Positions 1 through 6,067 of a stretch of 9,825 nucleotides of DNA are shown piece by piece. Where the stretch lies: NCBI GenBank assembly GCA_029960905.1, contig JASBVU010000045.1:1-9825 (forward strand), written 5' to 3'. Position 1 is the stretch's first letter. Every line of letters begins with the position of its first letter. The position numbers and the translations under genes are program-made. This stretch comes from Thermoanaerobacterium sp. (GTDB taxonomy: Bacteria > Bacillota > Thermoanaerobacteria > Thermoanaerobacterales > Thermoanaerobacteraceae). The notes under the pieces were generated by a model. The model had not been told where the DNA came from, did no database searches, and saw only the letters and a list, made by a program, of their open reading frames with translations.

Positions 1-188
1 TATTTTTTTTCGCCAATAATAAATACATCTCCAACTTCAATTTTCTGTTTAAACTCGACAATAGTATGTAAAACCGACATTTCTTCTAGTTCTTTTGGTG
101 CGTTATTATTAAAAATAATCATCATTTTTTCATTTAAAAAATCTGGTACTAGAATTCCAATTGATGTAATTGTAGATTTGTATTTCAT
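1..188 (-). CDS. srlB: PTS glucitol/sorbitol-type IIA component, 3' part missing
   Basis: This is the cytoplasmic IIA protein of the glucitol PTS family. It takes phosphate from HPr and passes it to the IIB domain of SrlE. Only the first 62 codons are inside the window; the gene runs off the left edge, and the family is usually about 120 residues. The visible part follows E. coli SrlB closely: an N-terminal TTITxIG-like strand (KSTITSIG, residues 4-11), an 'NEKMMIIFNNNAP' segment (19-31), and VLH with His41 at the position of the phosphorylated His43 of E. coli SrlB. The ATG is preceded by AAAGGTG at good spacing. It is the third PTS gene of the minus-strand operon, separated from srlE by an unusually long gap of 205 bp that contains an inverted repeat. 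The family assignment is firm; the real substrate may not be sorbitol (see the DRL gene). Confidence 0.9.
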   Translation of the reverse strand, partial: MKYKSTITSIGILVPDFLNEKMMIIFNNNAPKELEEMSVLHTIVEFKQKIEVGDVFIIGEKK

Positions 189-236
189 AAACAAAAACAC
201 ACCTTTCTGGCAATTTGTTATAAAAAATAATAGATT

Positions 237-306
237 TAGGAGCTCTATAACATATTCATAGTTAGTTATATACTTAAAATAATTGTATTTGATAAAAGAG
301 CTCCTA
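237..306. repeat. 10-bp inverted repeat in the srlE-srlB gap
   Basis: TAGGAGCTCT (237-246) and its exact complement AGAGCTCCTA (297-306) enclose 50 AT-rich bases. A smaller nested repeat, TATAAC (246-251) / GTTATA (265-270), lies inside. On the plus strand the right arm is followed at once by a T-run (308-314), as in a terminator. On the minus strand, the transcribed direction, a T-run follows only after several bases. It may be an mRNA processing or attenuation hairpin between srlE and srlB. The rest of the gap (189-393) shows nothing else recognisable. Confidence 0.5.
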
Positions 307-393
307 TATTTTTTTGAAAAAATTTTATATTTTATATAATTAAAATTCTCTTGTTATATAATTCATTATATCAAACAATTTTTTTAATAATCT

Positions 394-1398
394 TTAGTGA
401 AACAAACCAAAGCTAAAGATATATGCAATAAGTACGGCTATTGGCCCAGTTACAAGTCTAGAAAAAAGGACAGCGGGTATACCTATTTCTACTGTTTCAG
501 GTTCTGCATCACCTAAACTTAATCCTACTGGAACAAAATCACAGCCAACTTGTGAGTCTATTGCAAACAATGCCGGAAGTGCATATTGTGGTGGTATATG
601 CCCTAATCCTATTTCAGTACCAACCAATACACCAATTATCTGAGCTATTACTGCACCTGGTCCTAATATTGGTGACAAAATAGGAATCGCACAAAATATT
701 GATATTGCTATTAATCCTGGTAAAGTTCCAGCAAATGGTGAAATATTCTTAGCAATCCAGTTACCTGCTCCAGATTTAAGAATAATTCCTATAATTAAGC
801 TAACAAACGCCATAAATGGGAGTATATTTTTAATTATAGTATCGATAGTTTCTCTACCTGATTGATAAAGTATACCTACAACGTTACCTACACCTTTACC
901 AATTCTAACTAGTAAATTTTGTTTTTCATTTTTAAAATTTTGGGAACCTTCATTATATTCAGTTTTATTATTTTTTATATTACTTACCTCATTAGAACTT
1001 TTTGGACTTTGGTATTCATCTATACTATCGGATAATTCTATAATATTATCTTCTCTTACACCAGACACATAATTTTCTTCATTTATATATTTTGATAATG
1101 GGCCGGACGGACCACCAGGAATTAAATTAATTGTTTTTATGCCATCCTTGGGATATACACCACATCTTGCAGTACCTCCACAGTCAATGACAGCTACTAA
1201 AATACTCTCTTTATCTTTTATATTTGTTTTAAATCCATCAACAACATCAGCACCTGTTATTTCTGCAATCTTTTTCGCAACGGAGCTTATTCCGCCACCT
1301 GTTACGTTTAAAACTATATGCTTTTTTTCGTCGGGTTTTAATATAATAGGGCCACCCCAACCACCACTACCTCTTTCAACTTTAACAGTTTTAAACAT
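394..1398 (-). CDS. srlE: PTS glucitol/sorbitol-type IIBC component
   Basis: This is the IIB plus second membrane part of the glucitol PTS permease, which phosphorylates the substrate as it enters. It has 334 residues against about 320 in E. coli SrlE. The N-terminal IIB domain starts with the GSGGWGGP signature (residues 10-17). It carries IDCGGTARCGVYPK (71-84), with Cys73 and Cys79; the phosphorylated cysteine of the family lies in this motif. A hydrophilic Asn/Glu/Lys-rich linker (about 125-162) is longer than in E. coli. It leads to the membrane part with QSGRETIDT (179-187), LPFMAFVS, SPILGPGAVIAQ (242-253) and LPALFAIDSQVGCDFVPVGLSL (274-295). The start is fixed by AAAGGAGG seven to eight bases upstream of the ATG. 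It lies 37 bp behind srlA in the same operon. It appears intact, with all hallmark motifs kept. Confidence 0.95.
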   Translation of the reverse strand: MFKTVKVERGSGGWGGPIILKPDEKKHIVLNVTGGGISSVAKKIAEITGADVVDGFKTNIKDKESILVAVIDCGGTARCGVYPKDGIKTINLIPGGPSGPLSKYINEENYVSGVREDNIIELSDSIDEYQSPKSSNEVSNIKNNKTEYNEGSQNFKNEKQNLLVRIGKGVGNVVGILYQSGRETIDTIIKNILPFMAFVSLIIGIILKSGAGNWIAKNISPFAGTLPGLIAISIFCAIPILSPILGPGAVIAQIIGVLVGTEIGLGHIPPQYALPALFAIDSQVGCDFVPVGLSLGDAEPETVEIGIPAVLFSRLVTGPIAVLIAYIFSFGLFH

Positions 1399-1435
1399 TA
1401 TTATTTACCTCCTTTATCTTCAATAATATCTAGTC

Positions 1436-1990
1436 TTATAATGCTATCTTTTCTTTTTTGAGTTTATTGCTAGTATCTTTTCTACTTATCATCATCAATG
1501 TTATTTTCTCTGTTACAATGCCTCTTATCAAAATTACAATAACACCAACAAGAAAATATCTAATCGCTAAATCTCCTGTATTTAATTTTAACTTTTGTAT
1601 TCCAGCTGCAATTCCCATATATACAAATAACTCAGCGGCATTTGCATGTGGGAAAAGTCCGGTGATGGGGTGAACAAATGATACTGCTGCATCATAAAAA
1701 GCTGGTTTATATTTTTCATCTACAAATTTTCCAAATGTATAGCACATTGGATTTGTTAGAAAAAATACTGCTAATATTGGTAAAATTGTATATCTAGTTA
1801 TAAAGTACCTTGTTGATGCTTGAGCTACACGTTGTACCCTTTCTTCACCAATTAATTTAATTATCGCATTTACTGCTGTGATTAAAACAACAAGTGTTGG
1901 AATTATACCTGTAATCATCCCTACAAATTGCTGACCACCTTGTTGAAATAGACCAATAAAAACTTCTGCACCTTTAGCTAATGCATGCAT
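1436..1990 (-). CDS. srlA: PTS glucitol/sorbitol-type IIC component
   Basis: This membrane subunit forms the transport channel together with the C-terminal half of SrlE. At 184 residues it is the size of E. coli SrlA. Family motifs are FIGLFQQGGQQFVGMITGIIP (11-31), LTNPMCYTFGKF (78-89), EKYKPAFYDAA (92-102) and GLFPHANAAELFVYMGIAAG (111-130). Several hydrophobic spans alternate with these. The C-terminus ends in a Lys-rich cytoplasmic tail. The start ATG is preceded by GAAAGGAG at seven bases. It lies 215 bp downstream of gutM, so it may depend on read-through from the gutM promoter; no convincing promoter was found in the gap. Substrate specificity cannot be read from the sequence. Confidence 0.94.
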   Translation of the reverse strand: MHALAKGAEVFIGLFQQGGQQFVGMITGIIPTLVVLITAVNAIIKLIGEERVQRVAQASTRYFITRYTILPILAVFFLTNPMCYTFGKFVDEKYKPAFYDAAVSFVHPITGLFPHANAAELFVYMGIAAGIQKLKLNTGDLAIRYFLVGVIVILIRGIVTEKITLMMISRKDTSNKLKKEKIAL

Positions 1991-2005
1991 TTTAAGACTC
2001 CTTTC

Positions 2006-2056
2006 TCACATATAATTTTTTGATATTAAATTAATAAACGATTTCTTATTATTCAA
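2006..2056 (-). CDS. possible 16-residue leader peptide before srlA
   Basis: The gutM-srlA gap (1991-2205) contains one possible very small reading frame. It starts with TTG at 2056 behind a good ribosome binding site (GAGAGG, about seven bases upstream). It encodes MNNKKSFINLISKNYM and stops 15 bases before the srlA start codon. Position and spacing would allow translational coupling to srlA. There is no homology to judge it by, and AT-rich DNA easily produces such frames, so it is recorded as a possibility only. The rest of the gap shows no recognisable signal. Confidence 0.25.
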   Translation of the reverse strand: MNNKKSFINLISKNYM

Positions 2057-2205
2057 CTAATCACCTCTCTTTCAAGTAGTTATATTTTTTTGTCTTAAAT
2101 CTACTGTTTTTTAAAATATTCCATTTTAAAAGTTGTTATTTAAAAATTCTAAAATAATGTAATATTTTAAACTCATTAACAAGTTCACAAAATTTATTCA
2201 TAGAA

Positions 2206-2580
2206 TTATTTCTCAAAATTTGTAAGTTGATTTTTTATTTCTTGAACAGCTTTTAATAAAACATTTGTTTTTTTCGGTTCCTTCTTTTTTATTACATTTT
2301 CAAAATTATATATATTAATACCATTATAAATGCTATTTTTCTTAAATCTTGAAAATACAGTAATACCATATAATTCTTCACAATCTAAAATCGTCCCATT
2401 TTTATCAGAAACAAGCATAATAATTGTTCCGGAACTTAATTTACCTTTATTTACTCCAACTCCTACAATACCCTTCTTTTTCAGTTCTTTCAGCCTATTG
2501 ATATAGTTTTTGGCTTGTAAATAAGAGAAACATCCTTGAAGAAATAACAAAAAAAACAAGAGAATGACTAATTTTATCAC
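2206..2580 (-). CDS. gutM: GutM-family glucitol operon activator
   Basis: GutM is the accessory activator found in glucitol PTS operons; in E. coli it raises gut operon expression together with the repressor GutR. This copy has 124 residues, close to the E. coli length. It has a hydrophobic N-terminal segment (residues 2-16) that should anchor it in the membrane. The family core follows: a Lys/Arg-rich helix (25-36), GIVGVGVNKGKLSSGTI (37-53) and ELYGITVFSRFKK (69-81), matching 'GRVGVGRSSGRF' and 'KGLTVFARPQK' of the E. coli protein. A Cys at residue 17 after LQG is only a poor lipobox. The start is GTG, placed by AGGGGG seven bases upstream. It is the first gene of the minus-strand operon, just behind a strong promoter and paired operators. 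No GutR is inside the window. Confidence 0.87.
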   Translation of the reverse strand: MIKLVILLFFLLFLQGCFSYLQAKNYINRLKELKKKGIVGVGVNKGKLSSGTIIMLVSDKNGTILDCEELYGITVFSRFKKNSIYNGINIYNFENVIKKKEPKKTNVLLKAVQEIKNQLTNFEK

Positions 2581-2615
2581 ACAATATCCCCCTTATATAC
2601 GTTATCATTGTTACA

Positions 2616-2642
2616 TTTGTTCAGTGGTATATTTTTTGTTCA
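2616..2642 (-). promoter_or_regulatory. paired operator half-sites downstream of the gutM promoter
   Basis: Two copies of TGAACAAA on the minus strand (2635-2642 and 2616-2623) are spaced 19 bp apart, about two helical turns. The first begins 5 bp after the -10 box and so covers the expected transcription start. The second continues into AAATGTAAC. The position suits a repressor that blocks initiation. The half-site resembles TGAACA-type operators of SorC/DeoR-like sugar-phosphate regulators; that assignment is inference. Confidence 0.65.
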
Positions 2643-2647
2643 ATTAT

Positions 2648-2676
2648 ATTTTATATGTTTTTGCTATTAATGTCAA
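2648..2676 (-). promoter_or_regulatory. sigma-A-type promoter of the gutM-srlAEB operon
   Basis: On the minus strand, a perfect -35 box TTGACA (2671-2676) is followed by a 17-bp spacer and the -10 box TAAAAT (2648-2653). Transcription should start about 2641, inside the first operator copy. The geometry is the exact mirror of the promoter at 2754-2782. Confidence 0.8.
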
Positions 2677-2753
2677 TATATAAATTATTGTTTTTATGAA
2701 TTAATTGCATATTAAAAATTTAACAAAATTTTAATCAATAATGAAATTTTATC

Positions 2754-2782
2754 TTGACTTTAATTTTTAAAAAATGTAAAAT
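2754..2782 (+). promoter_or_regulatory. sigma-A-type promoter of the DRL-family gene
   Basis: A -35 box TTGACT (2754-2759), a 17-bp spacer and a -10 box TAAAAT (2777-2782) predict a start near 2789. This lies in the first TGAACAAA operator copy. The transcript would have an unusually long leader of about 240 bases before the coding start at 3029. Confidence 0.8.
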
Positions 2783-3028
2783 GGATTTGAACAAAAGATA
2801 TATACATGAACAAATGTTACGCAATTTAATATTTTAGATAAGCTATTTTTAATTTAATTATCTTAAAGGGAAACAAATTTTAAGAAAGTCATAGTAAATT
2901 TGAATTTTAGTATTAAAAGTAACATTTAGAAAGGAGATAAAGTGATATGTAAAAATTAATAAGTTTTTATGTCTATAAAGTAAGTATCTTTTTTTAAAAG
3001 AATATAAAAAATAAAGGAGATGTAAATT
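2783..3028 (+). other. long 5' leader with an isolated Shine-Dalgarno and minimal ORF
   Basis: About 240 bases separate the predicted transcription start from the coding start. Inside lies a strong AAGGAG (2931-2936) followed by a five-codon frame GTG...TAA (2942-2959). An ATG directly followed by TAA (2947-2952) sits in another frame. The real ribosome binding site, AAAGGAGATG, is at about 3013-3022. AAATGTTAC (2812-2820) and its exact complement GTAACATTT (2919-2927) could pair in the RNA. AGATAA / TTATCT (2836-2841 / 2858-2863) could form a small hairpin. No known riboswitch was recognised. A ribosome-gated leader is possible but not shown. Confidence 0.35.
2788..2814 (+). promoter_or_regulatory. 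paired operator half-sites downstream of the DRL-gene promoter
   Basis: TGAACAAA occurs at 2788-2795 and again at 2807-2814, 19 bp apart, followed by TGTTAC. Half-site, spacing and distance to the -10 box (5 bp) are identical to the minus-strand pair at 2616-2642. The two divergent transcription units therefore probably answer to the same regulator and inducer. Confidence 0.65.
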
Positions 3029-4318
3029 ATGTTAGGAATTAACACAAAATTACAAGAACTTGAAAGGCAAGGTAAGGCAATAAATTTGAGCATAGTTGGT
3101 GCTGGTCAAATGGGTATGGGAATGGTAAGCCAAATTATGCTTATGAAAGGTGTTAGGCCATCAATTGTTGTTGATATAGACGTAGATAAGGCATTTAAAG
3201 CATATATAAATGCAGGGGTTAAGGAAGATGATATAGTAAAAGTTTCTAATATTTCTGAAGCAAATAGAAGTATGGAAAATGGTAAATTTATTGTTACTGA
3301 TAATGCAGAGATCGCGTCAAAGGCAAATCTAATAGATGCTGTAATAGATGCTACGGGTGTTCCTGAAGTAGGAGCAAAACTAGCAATTGATGCAATAAAT
3401 AATAAAAAACATATTGTTATGTTAAATGTTGAAACGGATGTTTGTATAGGACCAATATTAAAAAAATTGGCAGATAATGCTGGTGTTATTTATACAGGTT
3501 CAGCGGGGGATGAGCCTGGTGCAGTTAAAGAATTGTATGATTTTGCTGATGCGCTTGGGTTTGAGGTGAGAGTTGTAGGAAAAGGCAAAAATAATAAAGT
3601 GGATTTAGATTGCAATCCAGATACTGTATTTGATGAAGCAGAAAGAAGAGGAGTAAGTCCTCATATGTTGACATCATTTAAAGATGGGACAAAAACGATG
3701 GTAGAGCTTGCGTGTATGTCAAACGCAACAGGCTTTGTACCAGATATAAGAGGAGGCCATGGAGCATCCGGCCAAGTTTCTGATTTACCTAAATTGTTTA
3801 CCTTAAAAGAAGAGGGTGGAATACTCAATAAATATGGTGTAGTGGACTATATAAATGGTGTAGCACCTGGTGTGTTTGTAATAGTATCTAGTAAACTTAA
3901 AGAAGTAAGGGCGGAAATGGAATATTTGAGTATGGGTAGTGGTCCAAATTATGTTTTATATAGACCGTACCATTTAGCAAGTTTAGAAACTCCTTTATCT
4001 GCAGTGAAAGCAGTATTAGATCATCAGCCAACTATAGTACCTTTAAATGGATTAGTATCTGAAGTAATTACAATAGCTAAAAAAGATTTAAGAAAAGGAG
4101 AAAATTTGGATGGAATAGGTGGTTATACGGTATATGGAACGGTTGAAGTTGCAGATGTTGCGAAAAAAATAAATGCAGTTCCTATAGGATTAATAAATAA
4201 AAAAGCAGTATTGAAAAAAGATGTTAAAAAAGGTGAAGTTATTTCTTATGATATGGTTGATTTAGATAAATCATCTCTTGTATATCAGTTGAGGCAATTA
4301 CAAGATAGATTTTTCTAA
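3029..4318 (+). CDS. DRL-family (DXR-like) NAD(P)-dependent oxidoreductase with SAF-like C-terminus
   Basis: The protein has 429 residues. It is often annotated as a 'homoserine dehydrogenase-like' or 'SAF-domain' protein. A Rossmann fold opens with IVGAGQMGMGM (22-32). It is followed by VIDATGVPEVGA (105-116), MLNVETDVCIGP (131-142), SAGDEPGA (158-165), GKGKNN (184-189), DGTKTMVELACMSNATGFVPD (219-239), EGGILNKYGVVDY (262-274) and RPYHLASLETPL (312-323). SAF-like KKDLRKGENL and KKDVKKGEVI blocks sit near 351-360 and 397-406. By memory this pattern runs along almost the whole length of DRL of Brucella abortus, which converts 1-deoxyxylulose 5-phosphate to 2-C-methylerythritol 4-phosphate. Here the gene stands divergently to a polyol PTS under mirrored operators, so a catabolic role on a polyol phosphate, perhaps in the reverse direction, is more likely than isoprenoid synthesis. 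The ATG follows AAAGGAGATG. Family assignment is strong; reaction and substrate are inferred. Confidence 0.8.
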   Translation: MLGINTKLQELERQGKAINLSIVGAGQMGMGMVSQIMLMKGVRPSIVVDIDVDKAFKAYINAGVKEDDIVKVSNISEANRSMENGKFIVTDNAEIASKANLIDAVIDATGVPEVGAKLAIDAINNKKHIVMLNVETDVCIGPILKKLADNAGVIYTGSAGDEPGAVKELYDFADALGFEVRVVGKGKNNKVDLDCNPDTVFDEAERRGVSPHMLTSFKDGTKTMVELACMSNATGFVPDIRGGHGASGQVSDLPKLFTLKEEGGILNKYGVVDYINGVAPGVFVIVSSKLKEVRAEMEYLSMGSGPNYVLYRPYHLASLETPLSAVKAVLDHQPTIVPLNGLVSEVITIAKKDLRKGENLDGIGGYTVYGTVEVADVAKKINAVPIGLINKKAVLKKDVKKGEVISYDMVDLDKSSLVYQLRQLQDRFF

Positions 4319-4405
4319 AAAATAATAAAAACATATAACTTTTATATAATCTTTTATATTAATTTTCGTGATATAAACTTTTCGAATATTTTATTTTAAA
4401 CAATA

Positions 4406-4420
4406 TTAAGAGGGTTTTTC
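4406..4420. repeat. left arm of an older inverted repeat split by the IS
   Basis: TTAAGAGGGTTTTTC pairs with GAAAAGCCCTCTTAA at 6053-6067: 15 positions with a single G-U-type mismatch. Without the IS and one target copy, the arms would stand about 34 bases apart, forming one hairpin behind the DRL gene. Neither arm is followed by a clear T-run, so it is not a textbook terminator. The stretch 4319-4405 shows nothing else. Confidence 0.6.
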
Positions 4421-4433
4421 ATATTTTAACAAA

Positions 4434-4443
4434 TTATAATTAA
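4434..4443. repeat. target-site duplication, left copy
   Basis: TTATAATTAA here is identical to 6032-6041 and directly abuts the IS end. Ten bases fits the IS4 family, and the lack of differences suggests a fairly recent insertion. Confidence 0.85.
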
Positions 4444-4492
4444 CTCAAACTTCGCACTTATAAAAGTAGCTCTGTACCTTGATAATTCAATA
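4444..4492 (+). repeat. left terminal inverted repeat of the IS
   Basis: This end matches the reverse complement of the right end (5984-6031), perfectly over AAACTTCGCAC and again over CTCTGT and CCTTGA. These are probably two transposase-contact blocks. Confidence 0.8.
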
Positions 4493-4507
4493 TTATTTGG
4501 CTATAAA

Positions 4508-4578
4508 ATAGCATGAGACCTCCATTTTTGGTATAATTGAATTATCCAAAAAATAAACCAATTGGAGGCTCATGCTAT
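4508..4578 (+). promoter_or_regulatory. transposase promoter inside an RBS-sequestering hairpin
   Basis: Bases 4508-4524 can pair with 4563-4578 (16 pairs, one bulged A at 4518). The right arm holds the transposase ribosome binding site GGAGG (4564-4568) and reaches into the start codon at 4577. Between the arms lies an extended -10 box, TGGTATAAT (4529-4537), with start expected near 4544. A transcript from this promoter lacks the left arm and leaves the ribosome site free. Read-through RNA from outside carries both arms and would be translationally silent. IS10 and IS50 use the same principle. Confidence 0.7.
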
Positions 4579-5950
4579 GAATAGTATAACACAAAATTAC
4601 CAAATTGATAATAAGGTTTCTACTTCGATTAAAAGTTTTTTCAAAAAATATAGAATTTCGGCTGCTTTAAGATTATCGAATGCTTACAAAAGCAAGGGTA
4701 TTCCGGTTATTTCCATTTTCGAGTACTTATTCAGTATGATCTTTACCAATAGATCTATGTATATGAATATGCTAATGGACACAAATCAGGCTGGCTTTAA
4801 GAAGGACACGGTTTACAGGTTCTTAAACTCTATTCATATCAATTGGATCCGGTTTACTACTTGGCTTAGCGCGCAGATTATAAATGAAACAATTACTGGG
4901 TTAACAAGCGATAAACGTGTAAATGTTCTTATTGTGGATGACTCTTTGTTCGAACGCTCTAGCTCTAAAAAAGTAGAGCTACTAGCAAAAGTATATGACC
5001 ATGCTAAGAAAACATACAAGTATGGCTTTCGCCTACTTACACTCGGATGGTCAGATGGAAATACTTTTATCCCAGTCAATGGATGTCTTTTATCTACTGA
5101 AAATCAAAAGAATCGTATCAATGAAGCTGTAACTATGGACAAGCGATCCGCCGGGTATTTAAGAAGGAATCTAGCCCAAACCAAAGCAACAGCCGTAGTT
5201 CTGGAATTAATAAAGGCCGCTAAAAAGGCAATGATTCCAGCATCATATGTATTGTTTGACACTTGGTTTTGTTCTCCTTCTTCTTTGATTGCTATTAAAG
5301 AGATAGGCTATGATATCATTGCAATGGCGAAGAAAACATCAAAGATGCATTACCTATATAATGGAATAATGCAACCGTTAACTGCAATATACAAGCAAAA
5401 CAGAAAAAGAAGAGGTAGGTCGAGATATCTGTTATCCGTGGAAGTTTCCCTTGAAAAAGACGGAAAATCTATTCCTGCTCGAATTGTATTTGTCCGAAAC
5501 AAGAATAAGCGAAAAGACTACTTGGCGCTTATTACCACAGATATGAACCTTAATGAGGATGAAATCATTCGTATATACGGGAAGCGCTGGGATATAGAAG
5601 TCTTTTTCAAAGTGTGTAAATCATACTTGAAGCTCAGCAAAGAATGCAATTCATTATCTTACGATGCGATGACAGCACATACAGCAATCGTATTTACCAG
5701 ATACATGATGCTTGCACTAGAGAACCGCCGATCATCAGATTTGCGAACAATGGGAGAGATATTTTACTACATACAGGATGAAATGTCTGATATTACATTG
5801 ATTCAGGCTTTTCATCTGCTTATGCAAGTATTGTTAGATACAATAGCAGATAAACTATCGTTGACTTCTGAGCAGCTGGACCAATTACTTAATGCTTTTA
5901 TGGCTGCGATTCCAAAAGAACTTAAGGAAAGACTCCCAAAATGTGCATAA
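4577..5950 (+). CDS. IS4-family DDE transposase
   Basis: This transposase cuts and rejoins the ends of the surrounding IS. Starting at the ATG at 4577, GGAGG lies eight bases upstream; the in-frame TTG at 4562 lies ahead of that site and is unlikely. The protein then has 457 residues. Counting from this ATG, the catalytic triad is visible as VDDSLFE (Asp121 or Asp122), LFDTWF (Asp228) and IYGKRWDIEVFFKVCK (Glu341). The last has the IS4 signature Y-(2)-R-(3)-E-(6)-K intact: Tyr334, Arg337, Glu341, Lys348. A basic stretch RKRRGRSR (276-283) could bind DNA. No frameshift or stop interrupts it. Expression is probably limited by the hairpin over its start. Confidence 0.92.
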   Translation: MNSITQNYQIDNKVSTSIKSFFKKYRISAALRLSNAYKSKGIPVISIFEYLFSMIFTNRSMYMNMLMDTNQAGFKKDTVYRFLNSIHINWIRFTTWLSAQIINETITGLTSDKRVNVLIVDDSLFERSSSKKVELLAKVYDHAKKTYKYGFRLLTLGWSDGNTFIPVNGCLLSTENQKNRINEAVTMDKRSAGYLRRNLAQTKATAVVLELIKAAKKAMIPASYVLFDTWFCSPSSLIAIKEIGYDIIAMAKKTSKMHYLYNGIMQPLTAIYKQNRKRRGRSRYLLSVEVSLEKDGKSIPARIVFVRNKNKRKDYLALITTDMNLNEDEIIRIYGKRWDIEVFFKVCKSYLKLSKECNSLSYDAMTAHTAIVFTRYMMLALENRRSSDLRTMGEIFYYIQDEMSDITLIQAFHLLMQVLLDTIADKLSLTSEQLDQLLNAFMAAIPKELKERLPKCA

Positions 5951-5983
5951 TTGCGTGAATTACTATACTTTTTTCTGGCAAAG

Positions 5984-6031
5984 TATTAAGTTTTCAAGGA
6001 ACAGAGTAATTATCTATGTGCGAAGTTTTAG
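5984..6031 (-). repeat. right terminal inverted repeat of the IS
   Basis: Read on the minus strand it begins CTAAAACTTCGCAC, matching the left end. The segment between the transposase stop and this end (5951-5983) contains nothing recognised. Confidence 0.8.
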
Positions 6032-6041
6032 TTATAATTAA
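6032..6041. repeat. target-site duplication, right copy
   Basis: TTATAATTAA is identical to 4434-4443 and adjoins the right end of the IS. Confidence 0.85.
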
Positions 6042-6052
6042 TATAAATTAAA

Positions 6053-6067
6053 GAAAAGCCCTCTTAA
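6053..6067. repeat. right arm of the inverted repeat split by the IS
   Basis: GAAAAGCCCTCTTAA is complementary to 4406-4420 except for one wobble-type position. The pair brackets the IS together with its target duplication. Confidence 0.6.

Larger units (their letters stand above)
4444..6031 (+). mobile_element. complete IS4-family insertion sequence, 1588 bp
   Basis: The element begins CTCAAACTTCGCAC and ends with the complement of CTAAAACTTCGCAC, so 13 of 14 terminal bases match. The similarity continues inward with one gap over 4444-4492 and 5984-6031, about 39 of 49 positions, including a shared CTCTGT(A/T)CCTTGA. Exact 10-bp direct repeats flank it. It carries one uninterrupted transposase gene and its own promoter, and appears potentially active. 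Its codon use looks richer in G and C than that of the neighbouring genes, as expected for an incoming element. It lies between the DRL gene and the aldolase gene without breaking a reading frame. Confidence 0.9.

Noticed and set aside
1139..1673. Two plus-strand frames opposite srlE and srlA.
   Set aside because: They lie fully antisense to well-recognised PTS genes, have no good ribosome sites and show no recognisable protein features.
2206..2580. GutM product as a lipoprotein because of Cys17.
   Set aside because: The preceding LQG is a poor lipobox, and GutM relatives have an N-terminal hydrophobic anchor without lipidation.
3029..4318. True homoserine dehydrogenase.
   Set aside because: Only the nucleotide-binding fold is shared. 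The remaining motifs and the SAF-like tail follow the DRL family, and no amino-acid biosynthesis genes are nearby.
4562..4576. TTG at 4562 as transposase start.
   Set aside because: The GGAGG at 4564-4568 lies inside this extension and is well placed only for the ATG at 4577.
4834..5079. Minus-strand frame inside the transposase gene.
   Set aside because: It is antisense to the catalytic region of an intact transposase and has no independent support.
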